From Morchella semilibera (taxonomy: Eukaryota > Ascomycota > Pezizomycetes > Pezizales > Morchellaceae), in contig CM018603.1 of NCBI GenBank assembly GCA_009192285.1, forward strand, positions 5,639,613 to 5,703,612: a DNA stretch of 64,000 nucleotides, written 5' to 3'. The position numbers and the translations under genes are program-made. The stretch's first letter is position 1. Each line of letters starts with the position of its first letter. Shown one piece after another: positions 11,276 to 22,454 of the stretch. The notes under the pieces were generated by a model. It saw nothing but the letters and a program-made list of their open reading frames with translations, was not told the origin of the DNA and ran no database searches.

Positions 11276-12757
11276 CCATGCCGCAGTCTCATACCAGGGT
11301 ATAGGGGATTTCCATTGGGTCCCTTTGCTTCCGATAGATACATTTTTTGACTGCGCCTACGAGCCCGGAAAACGCAGATCTGGGGCGAAGCGTTTGAAGA
11401 AAACGAACGGACTATCCTTATGCTATAGGACTTTCTCTAGGACATGGTGCCTAGCCTATTAGGAGGAGCGCTCGCTCAATAGTGGGCGGAGTCCGGGGCT
11501 GAGTTCACTGAAAGGGGGGCATAAGGTCCATTCTCGACGTCTTCTGAGTCGCAAGTATCATACTCATCTTCACCACCCCATGCATAACTGGTTCATCACC
11601 TGAAGTAACACTCTTGAAATCTGAAACCTCAGCTAACTCTCCTTCTGTGGTGATGATTCCTGGGTCCGAAGGGTGAATACCACAAACTTGAACATCAAGC
11701 TTCTTCACCACGCCCGCTGAGTCAAGCGGAAAAGCTATGCAGGTAGGTACGGCAGGCGTATAGAGGGGTGGCTGCAGTAGGCTTTATAGACCAACACCCC
11801 TCCCCATTCAATCGGGATACAAACATGAAATTTAACTGCGCAGAGTTAGTGTGAGTGTTGGTGTACTCTTACGTTAGTCCTTCGGCAAAGAAAGGACCCC
11901 CTCCAGCTTAATCCCTCTCGGGTGACGTTCGTCAAGAGATCTAGACCACCTAGTACCGGATCCCAACAAGTCCTGGTTCCACAGAAACCCTAACCCTGAA
12001 TCCCTTGGTGACCGCAGAGGACGATATGACTGAGTGGGTGGGTATGTGCTCTGGGCTTTAGGCCCCCGCGAAGCCACCTTCCATCGGACTGGATGGTCGT
12101 CGAGGATATTCTCGATCCCATTTATTGGACCCGTACTATTGGCGGGGAAGAGGGAATTTAAATTAAAAGTATAGTAAATCTTCTTTGGACTGATAAACTG
12201 GTGGGAAAGCAGCCGGCGATTGAGAGACTGTGTCCTTATGGCCAGCAGAGTTTTGGCTTAGTGGAAATGAATATATTGTCCTGAATCATGTATAATACGG
12301 CATACCCATGAGCACCCCTACAGGGGACCATTAAGTAGAGAAGGTCCGTCTTTTACGGACTCTCAAATATCTTCCATAATATAGGAGGATACCAGTCTTC
12401 TTTGAATACATACGCAGCACCGGAGGTCAAGGCAAGAGGAAGAAATAATACATGTCCAACCAAACGCCAGGGCCTAATGTGAGGACTTTTTCCATATTCT
12501 ACGATCTGTTGAAAAACTGTCTCTTTGCTTCAATTTCGGCATACTGCATATAACAAATAAGGAACTCCCAACCACAAATCATCTCACCTCTCAGTCGAAA
12601 CCCAGAAAAAGTTCTCTCTCACCTCCAACTTGAATAAACAAAAAGAATATAACCACATAAGCTACAAAAGAGACAAATCAACCACTCATCAATTCCCACA
12701 CCCCCAGGTATACCTCAACTCCCACTCTATCCGGCCCTTCCTATCTGCAGTAGTCTA
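11276..12757. other. Intergenic between piggyBac relic and NACHT-ankyrin gene
   Basis: No supported gene. A 68-codon minus-strand frame at 11505-11711 reads smoothly but matches nothing I recognise. Bases about 12,500-12,757 probably include the 3' untranslated region of the minus-strand NACHT-ankyrin gene. Confidence 0.4.
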
Positions 12758-15700
12758 CTATGAATTGACCCGGACAAAGATTTCCATGATTCCCTTTTTC
12801 TGCGAGAGATTTGCAATATCCGCTGGTGTTTTCCCTTCAGCATTCCGTGCCTCCATATCCGCGCCATACTCTAGCAATAGTCTCGCAGCATCAGCATGAC
12901 CCTCGCGGGCTGTATAGTGCAGTGGTGTTTCCTGGGAAGCGTCCAGGGCTCCAACCTCGGCAAAGGCATCGAGCAAGTGCCTCATCACCGCCATATTACC
13001 CTTCTTGGCAGCTGTGTGGAGAGGTGTTTCGCCTGTTTGATCTAGTGGAGCGTCAGGGTCAGCTCCAGCATCGATAAGTAACTTGACTATGTCCTCACAG
13101 CCACCCCCGACCGCTAACTGCAGAGGTGTCTCCTGCGCATCACCAATGATACAAATCTTAGCACCTGCCTCCAGCAGTCCCTTGACGATTGAATAGTTTC
13201 CATTCATGGAAGCCCAGTGCAGTGGTGTTTTCTGCCAACGGTCCTTAATATCAAGATCTGCTATGGCCTTTACTAAGACATCAACCATTTGCGAGTGGTT
13301 GTTCTGGACAGCAAGGTGAAGAGCACTTCTTTCAAGGCTATCTTGGGTTGTCACGACCGCCTTAGCATTCAAAAGACGTTTGGCCACATCTACCCATCCC
13401 TTCTCGGCCGTGCATTGGAGAGGCGTCATGTTTTGGCTGTCTTTGACGTTGATTTCCTGGTTGAATTTGAGAAGGGAATCCACTACACTGCCGTGACCAT
13501 TTCCCGCTGCCAGATGGAGAGCTGTTCTGCCACTTTGATCTGTTGCGGCTACGTTGTCCCCCGCCTCTAAGAGATGCTCGACCACAAGATGGTGCCCATA
13601 TTCCGCCGCCAGATGCAAAGCTGTTCGCTTATTATTATCGGCTATTTCGAGCTCCGCCCCGGCTTTGAGGAGTTCCTTAGCAACGTCGAGGTGTCCGTTA
13701 CGTGCTGCCCGGTGAAGAGGTGTTTGACCCCTAAAATCACTGCTATTTACAGTACTGGCCCCGTACGCCAGGAGGTCCACAACAATCTGTTTCGATCCAC
13801 CCTCCGCCGCAAGGTGCAATGGGGTCCGAGACCAGTTGTCTGCAACGTTTACACCCGCCTGGGAGCCTGCGGATTCGAGTAGCTGCGTCACAACCCCCCC
13901 CTGTCCTCCTTCCACAGCCAGGTGCAACGGAACCTGCCCATAGGAGTCCTTTACCATGGCATCTGCTCCAGCTACTAGGCACTGTTTTACTAGTGCTAGG
14001 TGCTTTTTTCCGGTAGCGAGATGAAGCGCTGTTTGCCCTGAGTTATCGGAAAGATGAATATTGGCCCCGGCGCCGAGGACGAGGCGTAAGAATATTGCTT
14101 CATGTCCTTCGAGAGCCGCCCAGTGCAGAGCCGACCGTCCGCGGGCGTCCATTTCATCGACATTTGTTCCTGCGGCGATGAGATTCCGGAGAGTGGCATC
14201 TTCGCCCTTCTTGGCGGCCTGATGTATGCTCGGGAGCAGCGAAAGATATTTTGACTCTGCACTTTCCTTGGCCTCATTCAGTAGAGAAACGATTCTACCT
14301 GGTCCACCCTCCCCCCCGCTTTGAATCTTCCATGTCGGTGTCCGCCTTTTGAAGTCTATAGCTGTGGGAGATGCACCGGCATCAAGTAGGAGCTCAGCCG
14401 CATTCTGTTGCCCTTCTCGAGCTGCAAGGTGTAGTGGGGTTGCGTTCAGGTGGTCTCTTGTTTCCAGGTTGGGCCCGCTATCAAGAAAACGCTTTAAAAT
14501 TGCATCAAACCCCTGGCGAGCGGCGATATGCAGAGGTGTGACCCCCCACATATCCCCGGCCGTGATGTTGGCCCCAGCACCGAGCAGACCCTGAACGACA
14601 TCCAAATTTCCAGATAGTACTCCCCAGTACAGAGGTGTACGCTCATTGTGGTCAACAACGTCTGGTGCGGATCCGTATCTTAGAAGAGCGTACACGGAAG
14701 CTTGCATCCCCCGCCACGCGCCGTGATGGAGTGGTGTTCGCCCTTGTTCATCTCTTGCCTCAAGGTTGGCCCCGGCGTTTATGAGCTGTTCAATCATCAT
14801 ATCCTGCCCGCGCTGTGCAGCCCGATGTAATGGTGTTTCCTTCTCCGGTTCCTCACCGTGCAGATCCACCCCAGCATTTAGGAGCAACTCTACAACCTCC
14901 TTACGGCCGTATTTGAAGGCATAATGGAGGGCTGAACGCTTCAGATGATCCACTAGTTTAGCTTGAACGCCGGCGCCTAGTAGTTCCTTTACAACCTCCG
15001 TATGCCCTCTCCCGGCCGGTTCAAAGAGGACGGTTTGGTTGCTTCTATCGAGGGCACCGACGTTGGCTCCAGCTTCTATGAGGTACTTTACAACAGCCAT
15101 ATGCCCCCCTGCGGCGGCTAAGTGGAGCGGGGTTTTTTTGGACTGGTCTTCTGCATTTATATCCGCCCCCCCTTCTTCCCCGAGAAGCAATTCGACCATC
15201 TGGATATGCCCCCATGTAGCTGCTTTATGAAGGGCGGTTTGTTGAATATCATCTCTAGCGTCGACCTCGATCTTTGCGCGTAGCAATAGAAGAACCACAC
15301 CTATGAGGCCCTTACGTGCCGCAGTGATAAAAGCAAAGTGTGAAGATTTGGGCCAGGCTTCCGGTAGTTTACCTGACAAAAGCAAACTTTTAAGTATCTC
15401 CTCATGCCCCCGCTTTATGAGACAATCAAGCGGTGTAAGTCCGGGTTTACTCGCACAGGTCAGGGATCCAGCATCCTTGCATAATTCGAGAACAACATCC
15501 TTGTGTCCGGATAGCGCCGCTAGTAAAAGAGGGGTTTGGCGAAGATTATCGGGGGTGTCTGGACTGAATCCTCTTTGGAGTAGGCGAATGACGGAGAGAC
15601 GGTTTCCCCTGGCAGCTGCAAGATGAAGGGCAGTCTTCCCGCTGTTGTCCCCGACCCTATACCGGGGTATAGCTTCGTATTGTTGATAGTACCTTCCTTT

Positions 15701-18047
15701 CTCGATATACATATCGACTAGGTCCGCAAAATCTCTCTCCGCGGCAATGTGGACCGGCTTCCTACCGGTGGCATCCTGGCGATCAAGCTCCCCCGCGTTT
15801 TGACTGATCAACCACGCCGACAACCCGGCTAGTCCAAAAAAGGTACTGATATGGATCGGGCCCGGGAGTTGGCCTAAGAAGGTGTGTTAGTATGTTAGAT
15901 AAAAGAAGAAGTGTATACTGGTGGTGGGTAGAGTGCTCAATTACCCGTTATCTGCCCCCCACTGCCAAGTTCCAAGTTAAAATAGATGGCAAATGTTTTA
16001 TCAAAGGCCGAGATATCTACAATCCAGCTATTGAATTGATTGTGATTCTGAAAAAAATTCAAGATCCTCCCTCCCAGATTATAGAAGGATGAATGTGCCT
16101 CTGACATTCGGCAATGCCAGGGCCATTCGAGAGTTGCGTAGTACGCGAAGGACTCCTTTCTCACTAGTTAGCTCATGTAGTTTGGTGCGACGGGGGAGAT
16201 CGATCAAGCTCACCTCGGGCGTTTTTGCACCCCCATCATTCTCGATGTGGGAAAAGCCATCTGGCTTCGGTGGCCGGGCAAGTAAATAGGCAATACATAT
16301 GAAAGCTAGATCCATATGCTCGTTAGGGGAGATATATCGGAAGTAATCATGGTCTCCGCGCGCGGCTTCGTACGGCCCGTAAGGAGGTCGGCCGAGAAAA
16401 AGATATTGCCCTAGAGGTGCATGGGTCACCTGTACTGTATCATCTTCACGGACTTCCACAAGTGGAGAGCAAATCCGCCAAAGCCGTTCTCGGTAACCTG
16501 GTATCAAGGGGCCCAGATCATTGATTGTTGGGCTCCCCTTAATGGTGCTCAGCTTCTCGGCCCTAAGCGCCATCATAAGCCCGTTGGTAGTCATCGGTCG
16601 CTGTGCAGCAACCACCCAACGAAGAACACGCTTTGCTACCTCGCCCAAATCTTTGGAGGCATTCTTCTCTATCTTTTGGATGATGTTCTCGTATAGACCA
16701 ACTAGAGCCTCCGGCAAAGTCCCCAATGCATTCCGTATCGCTTCTTCTGTGACATACTGTTCTAGCATATCAAGCATGAGCCTGACATAGAGAAACATGC
16801 CCTGTACCCCGCCTTGTATATTAGCACTGCCGGATCGCCGCGGTACTCCAAGTATACCGTGGGTGGATGATATAGGTTAGAATTCGATTACTCACATCAG
16901 AGTTCTTGCGGAGCTTTTCCCTTATTTCTTGTGTCATGTCCGGGAACATTTTGTCACCCAACGTTTTAGAATCTTGGAGACATTTCTCGATGTAGAGATT
17001 GATATCATGATTGGATTCTGTTTTTGGAACTCCGAGCTTGATATCGATTTCCGATGCTATATTGTAGTAACGATCAAGTATATTTAATTCCGGCCTGCTC
17101 GTAATCACGACCCTGAGGGAGCGGACATGGTGGCCCAACAAAACGGTTCTTTCCACAAACTCCTGGTTATCTTCCTTGCACTCGTCCAAAGCGTCGATTA
17201 CGATAGTAACCCTTGTCCCGATTTTTATTAGGATACCCTTTAGAGTGTTGAGAAGACTTTCGATGGTGATCGAATTATTGTCTCCGGTATGTCTATGCGA
17301 AGGCATCATTAGCTCTCATTCTTTTTGTCGACAGGGTTCAAGGTATCTTACCTCCTCAATTGATGTGCAATCGAGTAGGAGCTGGCTGATGCTTCTTTGC
17401 CTTCAAGAGCTTGGAGAAGTTGATATATAATAGTTCGGTAGAATGCATTGGCCGACTGTTTTCTGGTGTCATCTTGTTTTGAGTTAAAGTAAAAGTATGC
17501 AACAATACCGCCCTCTTGTGACAGCTTCCGCCGAATAGACTGTTTTATCATTAGAATTTCTTCCAACATTTTCAGATTAGTAATAGATGCGGGGGTTTAC
17601 ATGTGAGAGAAATGTTTTTCCACAGCTCTGCTTCCCGAATATCCAGAGATTTTGAAGAGCGCCCGCATCCGCACCATCCCACCGCTTGTAATATTGATGC
17701 GAGTATACCCATTTGCATGTTTCAGGGATCCAGTTTTGATCGAACTCCCGTAACTCGGTTTCAAAGGAACAACGCGATAACCATTTCAACGTTTTCTCGC
17801 GTTCCTTCACTGCTTCCGTTAATAAATAAGCCTGATGGGAGCCGTGGATTCACTTACGTTCTATCTTGTAGGCGTCACTCATTTCTTGCTGTAGTAGGTG
17901 GTTTTTGATGTCTTGCGTGTCGAGCTTTATCTCGCTAGGGGCTGTGGTAGTGCTCTTATAGTATGATTCCCGGTGTTGAGCTGTCGATGGTGACCCCGCA
18001 ATAGCATATAATTTGCATTTTATTGGGTGGCCAGCACATTTTAGCAA
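12758..18047 (-). CDS. NACHT-ankyrin NLR-like receptor with about 30 repeats
   Basis: Seven minus-strand exons join in phase: 18047-17858, 17809-17601, 17539-17352, 17292-16896, 16801-16214, 16155-15945 and 15873-12758, giving 1,632 residues. The first exons give a short lead and WLSRCSFETELREF, then Walker A GKQSCGKT (about 17636-17613); Walker B VIDALDEC lies at about 17200-17180 and RVVITSRPE follows. The winged-helix-like part includes GMFLYVRLMLD, ICSPLVEV and VTHAPLGQYL. The last exon carries about 30 ankyrin repeats of the TPLHLAA..GH..VV..LL.AGA type. No SesB, HET, HeLo or other effector is recognisable in the roughly 65 residues before NACHT, so either the effector is lost or the true start is further upstream. 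Introns are 48-94 nt with GTAAGT/GTGAGT donors. Expected role: signal-sensing STAND ATPase in self/non-self recognition, known for the family and inferred here. Confidence 0.85.
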
Positions 18048-18094
18048 CAGGCTGGGTGATCACATTTTAGCAACAAGCTGGGTGATCACATTTT
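18028..18094. repeat. Tandem repeat, about 2.3 copies of a 29-30 bp unit
   Basis: The unit CACATTTTAGCAACARGCTG + GGTGAT is repeated twice and begins a third time (CACATTTTAACC). It overlaps the first codons of the minus-strand NACHT-ankyrin model, which makes that start codon less certain. Confidence 0.7.
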
Positions 18095-18774
18095 AACCCC
18101 CGCAAGCGCGGTAGAGCCGCGCCACAGACCGACTTGAGGCTAGCAGGTGGAAAGGGATAACCTTACTGGTAATAGCAGAATTAGCTCAGGCTTTTCAGTG
18201 GCCACATCTAGTGTACCAGAGGCGATCAGCTCTGTTTTAATTGTGGAGACATAGACTGATAGGGCCGCGTACTTCGAGACTAATCAAATGGCGTCAGGAT
18301 AATAAAATTTGCACATGAAGTATGCTTTCTAGCTAAGGGCGACGCCAGCGCCCCCCCTCGAGTATCTTGCCAAGTTTCAAAAAGAACTTTGTGTGTTGAA
18401 CACATAACTCATTATCCGGCGGGAGTGTATGGTACTTTAATTTAACCCCCCCATGTACATAGAATATCTGGTAAAATAAATCGCCCACCCTTTCGAAGGT
18501 AAGCTGGAAGGTACCGGGCTTGCCGCAAACGGCGCGGGGGGGAATTAAGGGCGCGCGCATATCAAGCAAGTAGTACTGAACTTAAGTCTTGATATCCGAT
18601 CTGGGGTCGATCGTCGCCGGTCCCCGCCCCGCTTAAGCGGGCTAGCCCGCGGGAGTTGTTACTTCTTTGCATAGTGATGCTAGGGAATGGGTGCATGATG
18701 TGAAGCTATACCCCCCTATCTATCTGTAGGATTGTGTCTGCCCCCCGCGTAGAGATAAGAGCGCTGGCCACAAT
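18095..18774. promoter_or_regulatory. Upstream region of the NACHT-ankyrin gene
   Basis: No gene seen. This is the presumed promoter side of the minus-strand receptor gene. I find no convincing TATA box and no upstream exon with a known effector domain. Confidence 0.3.
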
Positions 18775-18906
18775 GTGGACCTCGTAATTTCATAGCGTTT
18801 TTAAACACGACTAGGTGTGCATTCCCGCCAAATCCCGCACGAGGCTCCAAATCTTGGGATGCAGACCCAGCCGTGTTTAAAAACGCTATGAAATTACGAG
18901 TACCAC
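18775..18906. mobile_element. Fold-back MITE, 29-bp perfect inverted repeat
   Basis: Bases 18781-18809 and 18872-18900 are perfect reverse complements (start CTCGTAATTTCATAGCG). The pairing extends imperfectly to 18775 and 18906 (GTGG...CCAC). The 62-nt spacer is non-coding. Perfect arms suggest a young insertion; the target duplication is not clear. Confidence 0.75.
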
Positions 18907-18942
18907 TAAAGAGAAACGGCCAAGTCAAGTTTGTTCTTATTG

Positions 18943-19215
18943 GGTGGGCAAAAAGCCCCTGTCCGTCGAAACCCAGTGTCCGTCAATACCCAGTGAGTGA
19001 CAGTACTTACTGAGCTGTAGGCACGTGTACCCAAGCTTGGATTGCAACGGGGTTCGACATTCCCCACTAAAATATTGTATAATTTATTACACCTTATGTA
19101 ATCACTCTCCTCTACCAATTCAAAGGTGTGCGAAAGGCTTCTCCCAAGAGTGAAACTTTTTGACCTTTGTTCACCCTTCTAATTGATTGTGTTGTGGTTC
19201 TTTGGGCCTGGTTTC
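18943..19215 (+). repeat. Dispersed repeat family B, copy 1
   Basis: About 270 bp similar, with indels, to the reverse complement of 47665-47880. Shared blocks include CCACTAAAATATT, TTACACCTTA, ACCAATTCAAA, GGCTTCTCCCAAG and TTGTGTTGTGGTTCT. The start (GGGTGGGCAAAAAG) resembles a transposon end, but no matching far end was found, so the class is unknown. Confidence 0.6.
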
Positions 19216-21763
19216 ATCTAGTTTGAGCGGTAATCTAATTGGTAGGATATTACATATATGTATACCCCTAACCCTGAATAGTACAGAGTTGGCTTTGGAA
19301 CAACGACGGGACTGGTACTTATAGATAGTCCGCCTCTAATATCGTCTATATATCTAGAACCAGGCGGTCTCCCCTTTTCTCAACCCTTCGCCTATATCGT
19401 TAGCAAAGCCATCATACCTTTATCTATTTATTTGTTTAATTATCCCTTAGACAGATGAATTTTGTCAATTCGCTGCTTAGACTATGCACGCACTTAGTAA
19501 GGAAATATTTCAGAGCCCGTTGCCACGTACAGCTAGAACTTTCTCAAAAAGGCAAGCAGCGAATTGGCAAGATTCATTGTCCATATGATACTTCATACAT
19601 ACATGCATGCAACCTTACGGTTATGCACCAACTGTATATCGAGACAGCTAATTCTCCTCCCCAGTAAATAGATAATAAAAAAATAAAAAAATAAAACGCC
19701 CCTTATCTTCCACAACCCTGGCCCGCTCTGTGCACTCACTATAATCTCCAACCTCCATTCACCAGATCGACAAGCAACCCTCATAAAACACATATCTTCA
19801 GAGACATCACAATAGACTGTTCCAACAATAATTGTCAGTAACAACCACTTTTAGCCAACGGCGCGCAGTCGAAAGGTTTCTCGGATGTCTTGGCGCGAGT
19901 GATATTTCGTGATTATATCTATAGATCTATAGAGTTTACAAGAGCGATCATGTCATTCGGTATTCGGTAGGTATGTGCGCGGGGGGGGGGGGGGGTTACA
20001 ATTCCCTGGTTGTGGTGCTCGGTTGCTTGCACCTCTCCATCCACACTACAAACCTGCCACTAGACTTACGGATAGAGGAAATAAGTTGGGTGGGGGGTGT
20101 CGGAAATTATATTTGACTCTACCAGTGAGATTTCTAGCGGGGGCAGTAAACAAAAGCAGCCCCGACTGAAGGAACTAGTGGAGCCTAGATTTCCTTTTTT
20201 GTCTTTGCTTCTATATTCCCATCTTGTTGTGTCAAGCGATTATAAAGTAACGACGGAATTGAGATAATCACCTACCGAGCTCGCGCCCGACTGACCAGCT
20301 AGGAGGCTTTCTAAATGGTGTCGGCTATGGTTGAATATGTCAAGAGAAAGATTTCTGACCGAGACAGAGCAAAACTGAGTCTGTTCTGTTCTAGCTGTCA
20401 GGCCAGTGGTTGCCGGATGTTGTCTTGGGGAGAAGAAGGAATGAGTGATAAATGTATGCTGGAAGAGGTATACCCACACCCTACACAAGTTTTCCTCGTT
20501 TCTGTTCGGACTACATGGCATCTTCTAAACTTATTGTCGCGTCGCGCGCATGGCTCGGTGTAACCAGATTATAAGCGCCCCCCCCACCCCCGTGTTTAAC
20601 TGTATAGTTAATTCTAGGTACAGAACGCTACGTGCCATCATAGGCTACGGCATAAGGGATGGAGGTAAAGCTGGAGGTAGAGGTAAATATTAAATACAAC
20701 CCCAACCTGATAGAGGCATTCAGGGCCGAAACCGTAGCCAAGGCCGAGATATTCGTAGTGGTTAGCGAGGCCAAGGGAGCTGCCGGAAATCTAGTAGAGT
20801 TCAAGGTTAAAGTAGGAGTTGAGATAAAGCTACAAGAATCGCACCGAGGTGGCTTAGCAGTTACCAGAGATGCCAGGGGTGTTGAAGGTTGTTGTATGAT
20901 AACCCTAACCCTAACCAGCCAGAGGTTGGAAGGCGATGTCGTTGAGGTCAGAACGGTCGTAGCCGTGGTCGAGGTTTACTGGTAGGAGTTGTGGGACGTC
21001 CTAGGTCGAGTTTGGGCGAGGGTTGGAGGTGACAGCTGCGGGGGTGGAAGTATGGTCGATCTGGTGGGGTCGAGTGACACAGATAAAGGATACCATCATG
21101 TCAATCTGCAGATTAGGCAAATGGTTTCAGATGATTAAATATCATGGTCTCTACTCATACGCCCTTGGGGCTGAGTATGGGGGGTGGTTGAAAGTGCTTA
21201 GTGTAGGCCTAAGGTTCCCGGGGTGGAGATGGAGAAATCTTCAATTGTTTATGAGAGCTTGGCGGTAGAAACTAACGGGATAGGTTAAGCCTTTTCTTGG
21301 CTCGCGTGCCACGCTCCCCCTTCAGTAGCAGCCAAACAAACTATTCTTACAAAAGCGGTTTTATATGCTTACGTTATGTCTCAATGCTGGAGTGTCGATG
21401 ATCCCCCCTAGTATGTAAAGTACAAATCATATCTCTTTCTGTGACGAACTTGTATCTTGATCTGGCAAACGAGTACATACCGCCAATACTCAAAAAATTG
21501 GCTATGCATATGAGATCAAAGCAGACGTTATCTACGCCCTTCAACCAGTAATCCCTGGAGAAGTGAAATCTTCAGCCGAGGTCATTATTTGGGGTTGGTA
21601 AGATGTGGGGCCTTCAATACCCCGCACTGCGACGGCCCGACCCGACCACCCGCATGTTCCGCGCGCACGTTCCAACACCGCCAAGCAAGGATGCAGCAAA
21701 TGTGACCAACCAGAAGCCTGAGCCATATCATGAACATGCGAGTAGAGAAAATCGAATCAATGT
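19216..21763. other. Intergenic, no gene seen
   Basis: About 2.5 kb without a recognisable product. It contains a G-run near 19981-19994, an interstitial telomere-like tract at 20900-20916 (TAACCCTAACCCTAACC), and a GAGGT-rich segment (20655-21060) whose open frame is only a valine/glutamate-biased low-complexity translation. Confidence 0.45.
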
Positions 21764-21765
21764 TA

Positions 21766-22341
21766 TGGTTGGGGACACCTGTAATCGGAGCATTTGTGAC
21801 ATTGATTTCCGAAGATCACTTCCCTAATCGGGTAATTATTTAATTATTTTAGGCCGAGATTATGTGTCAGGATGTGCCAAGACTATGATTTGGGAGCTGT
21901 ACAGAGTCTGGTAGAATTATTGCGAAAGTCAACACTAAAAGAGTGGGTTTCTTGGTCCGTGCTCACAGCAAAAGTCCTTTCAAGAGCCAATGGGACTACC
22001 GGGTCACGGAAAACCCACTTTCACAATAATTCTACCAGACTCTGTAGACCCATTGAGCTTACCGATTGGGATAAATAAGTCCAGATCGGGCAATATATCT
22101 GTCCAAAATAGGCAATTACTGGTGTGACATTCGTTTGGCTCCCCACCAAAAACCCAACTTTTGGAAATTTAATAACTCCACCACAACGAAAGATAGAATT
22201 TATCTGGCTCTATTAAGTTGTAGAGAAGAAGCAGTTATATCACCCAATAGAGAGAAAAATAATTTAGGGTGTGGTTGGGGAAAGTCATTAGCGGTTGAAG
22301 TTGACCCTCGAAAGTGGTCAGGTTACAGGAGTCCCCAACCA
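21766..22341. mobile_element. MITE family A, copy 1 (TA-flanked), with a nested MITE
   Basis: Ends are inverted: TGGTTGGGGACACCTGTAAT on the left, and TTACAGGAGTCCCCAACCA on the right. Both sides are flanked by TA (21764-21765, 22342-22343), as in Tc1/mariner-type elements. The body is homologous to the reverse complement of 35217-35654. A second small element (21902-22044) sits inside it; without that, the unit is about 430 bp. No transposase is encoded. Confidence 0.8.
21902..22044. mobile_element. 143-bp MITE nested in MITE family A, TA target duplication
   Basis: The inverted ends CAGAGTCTGGTAGAATTATT (left) and its complement (right) pair over 27 nt with one mismatch. TA stands on both sides (21900-21901 and 22045-22046). 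The other family A copy, at about 35506-35540, has the same host sequence (TTGGGAGTTGT...AGACCCATTGAGC) without the insertion, i.e. an empty site in the same window. Confidence 0.8.
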
Positions 22342-22366
22342 TACTCTATGCGCCAGGACCTCCATG

Positions 22367-22454
22367 ACGTTTCCGACCAATATTGCATACCATACAAATA
22401 GGGGGACTTGGCACTTTTTTGTGTGTATGCAATATTGGTCGTGTTCGGAAACGT
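22367..22454. mobile_element. 88-bp MITE with inverted ends
   Basis: The left arm ACGTTTCCGACCAATATTGC pairs with the right arm, which carries six extra bases (ACACGA-type insertion). The right flank is TA, the left flank TG, consistent with a decayed TA duplication. Too small to code. Confidence 0.6.

Noticed and set aside
20659-20985. 108-codon frame rich in Val and Glu
   Set aside because: Low-complexity translation of GAGGT/GTAGAGGT-type repeats including a telomere-like tract; no domain.
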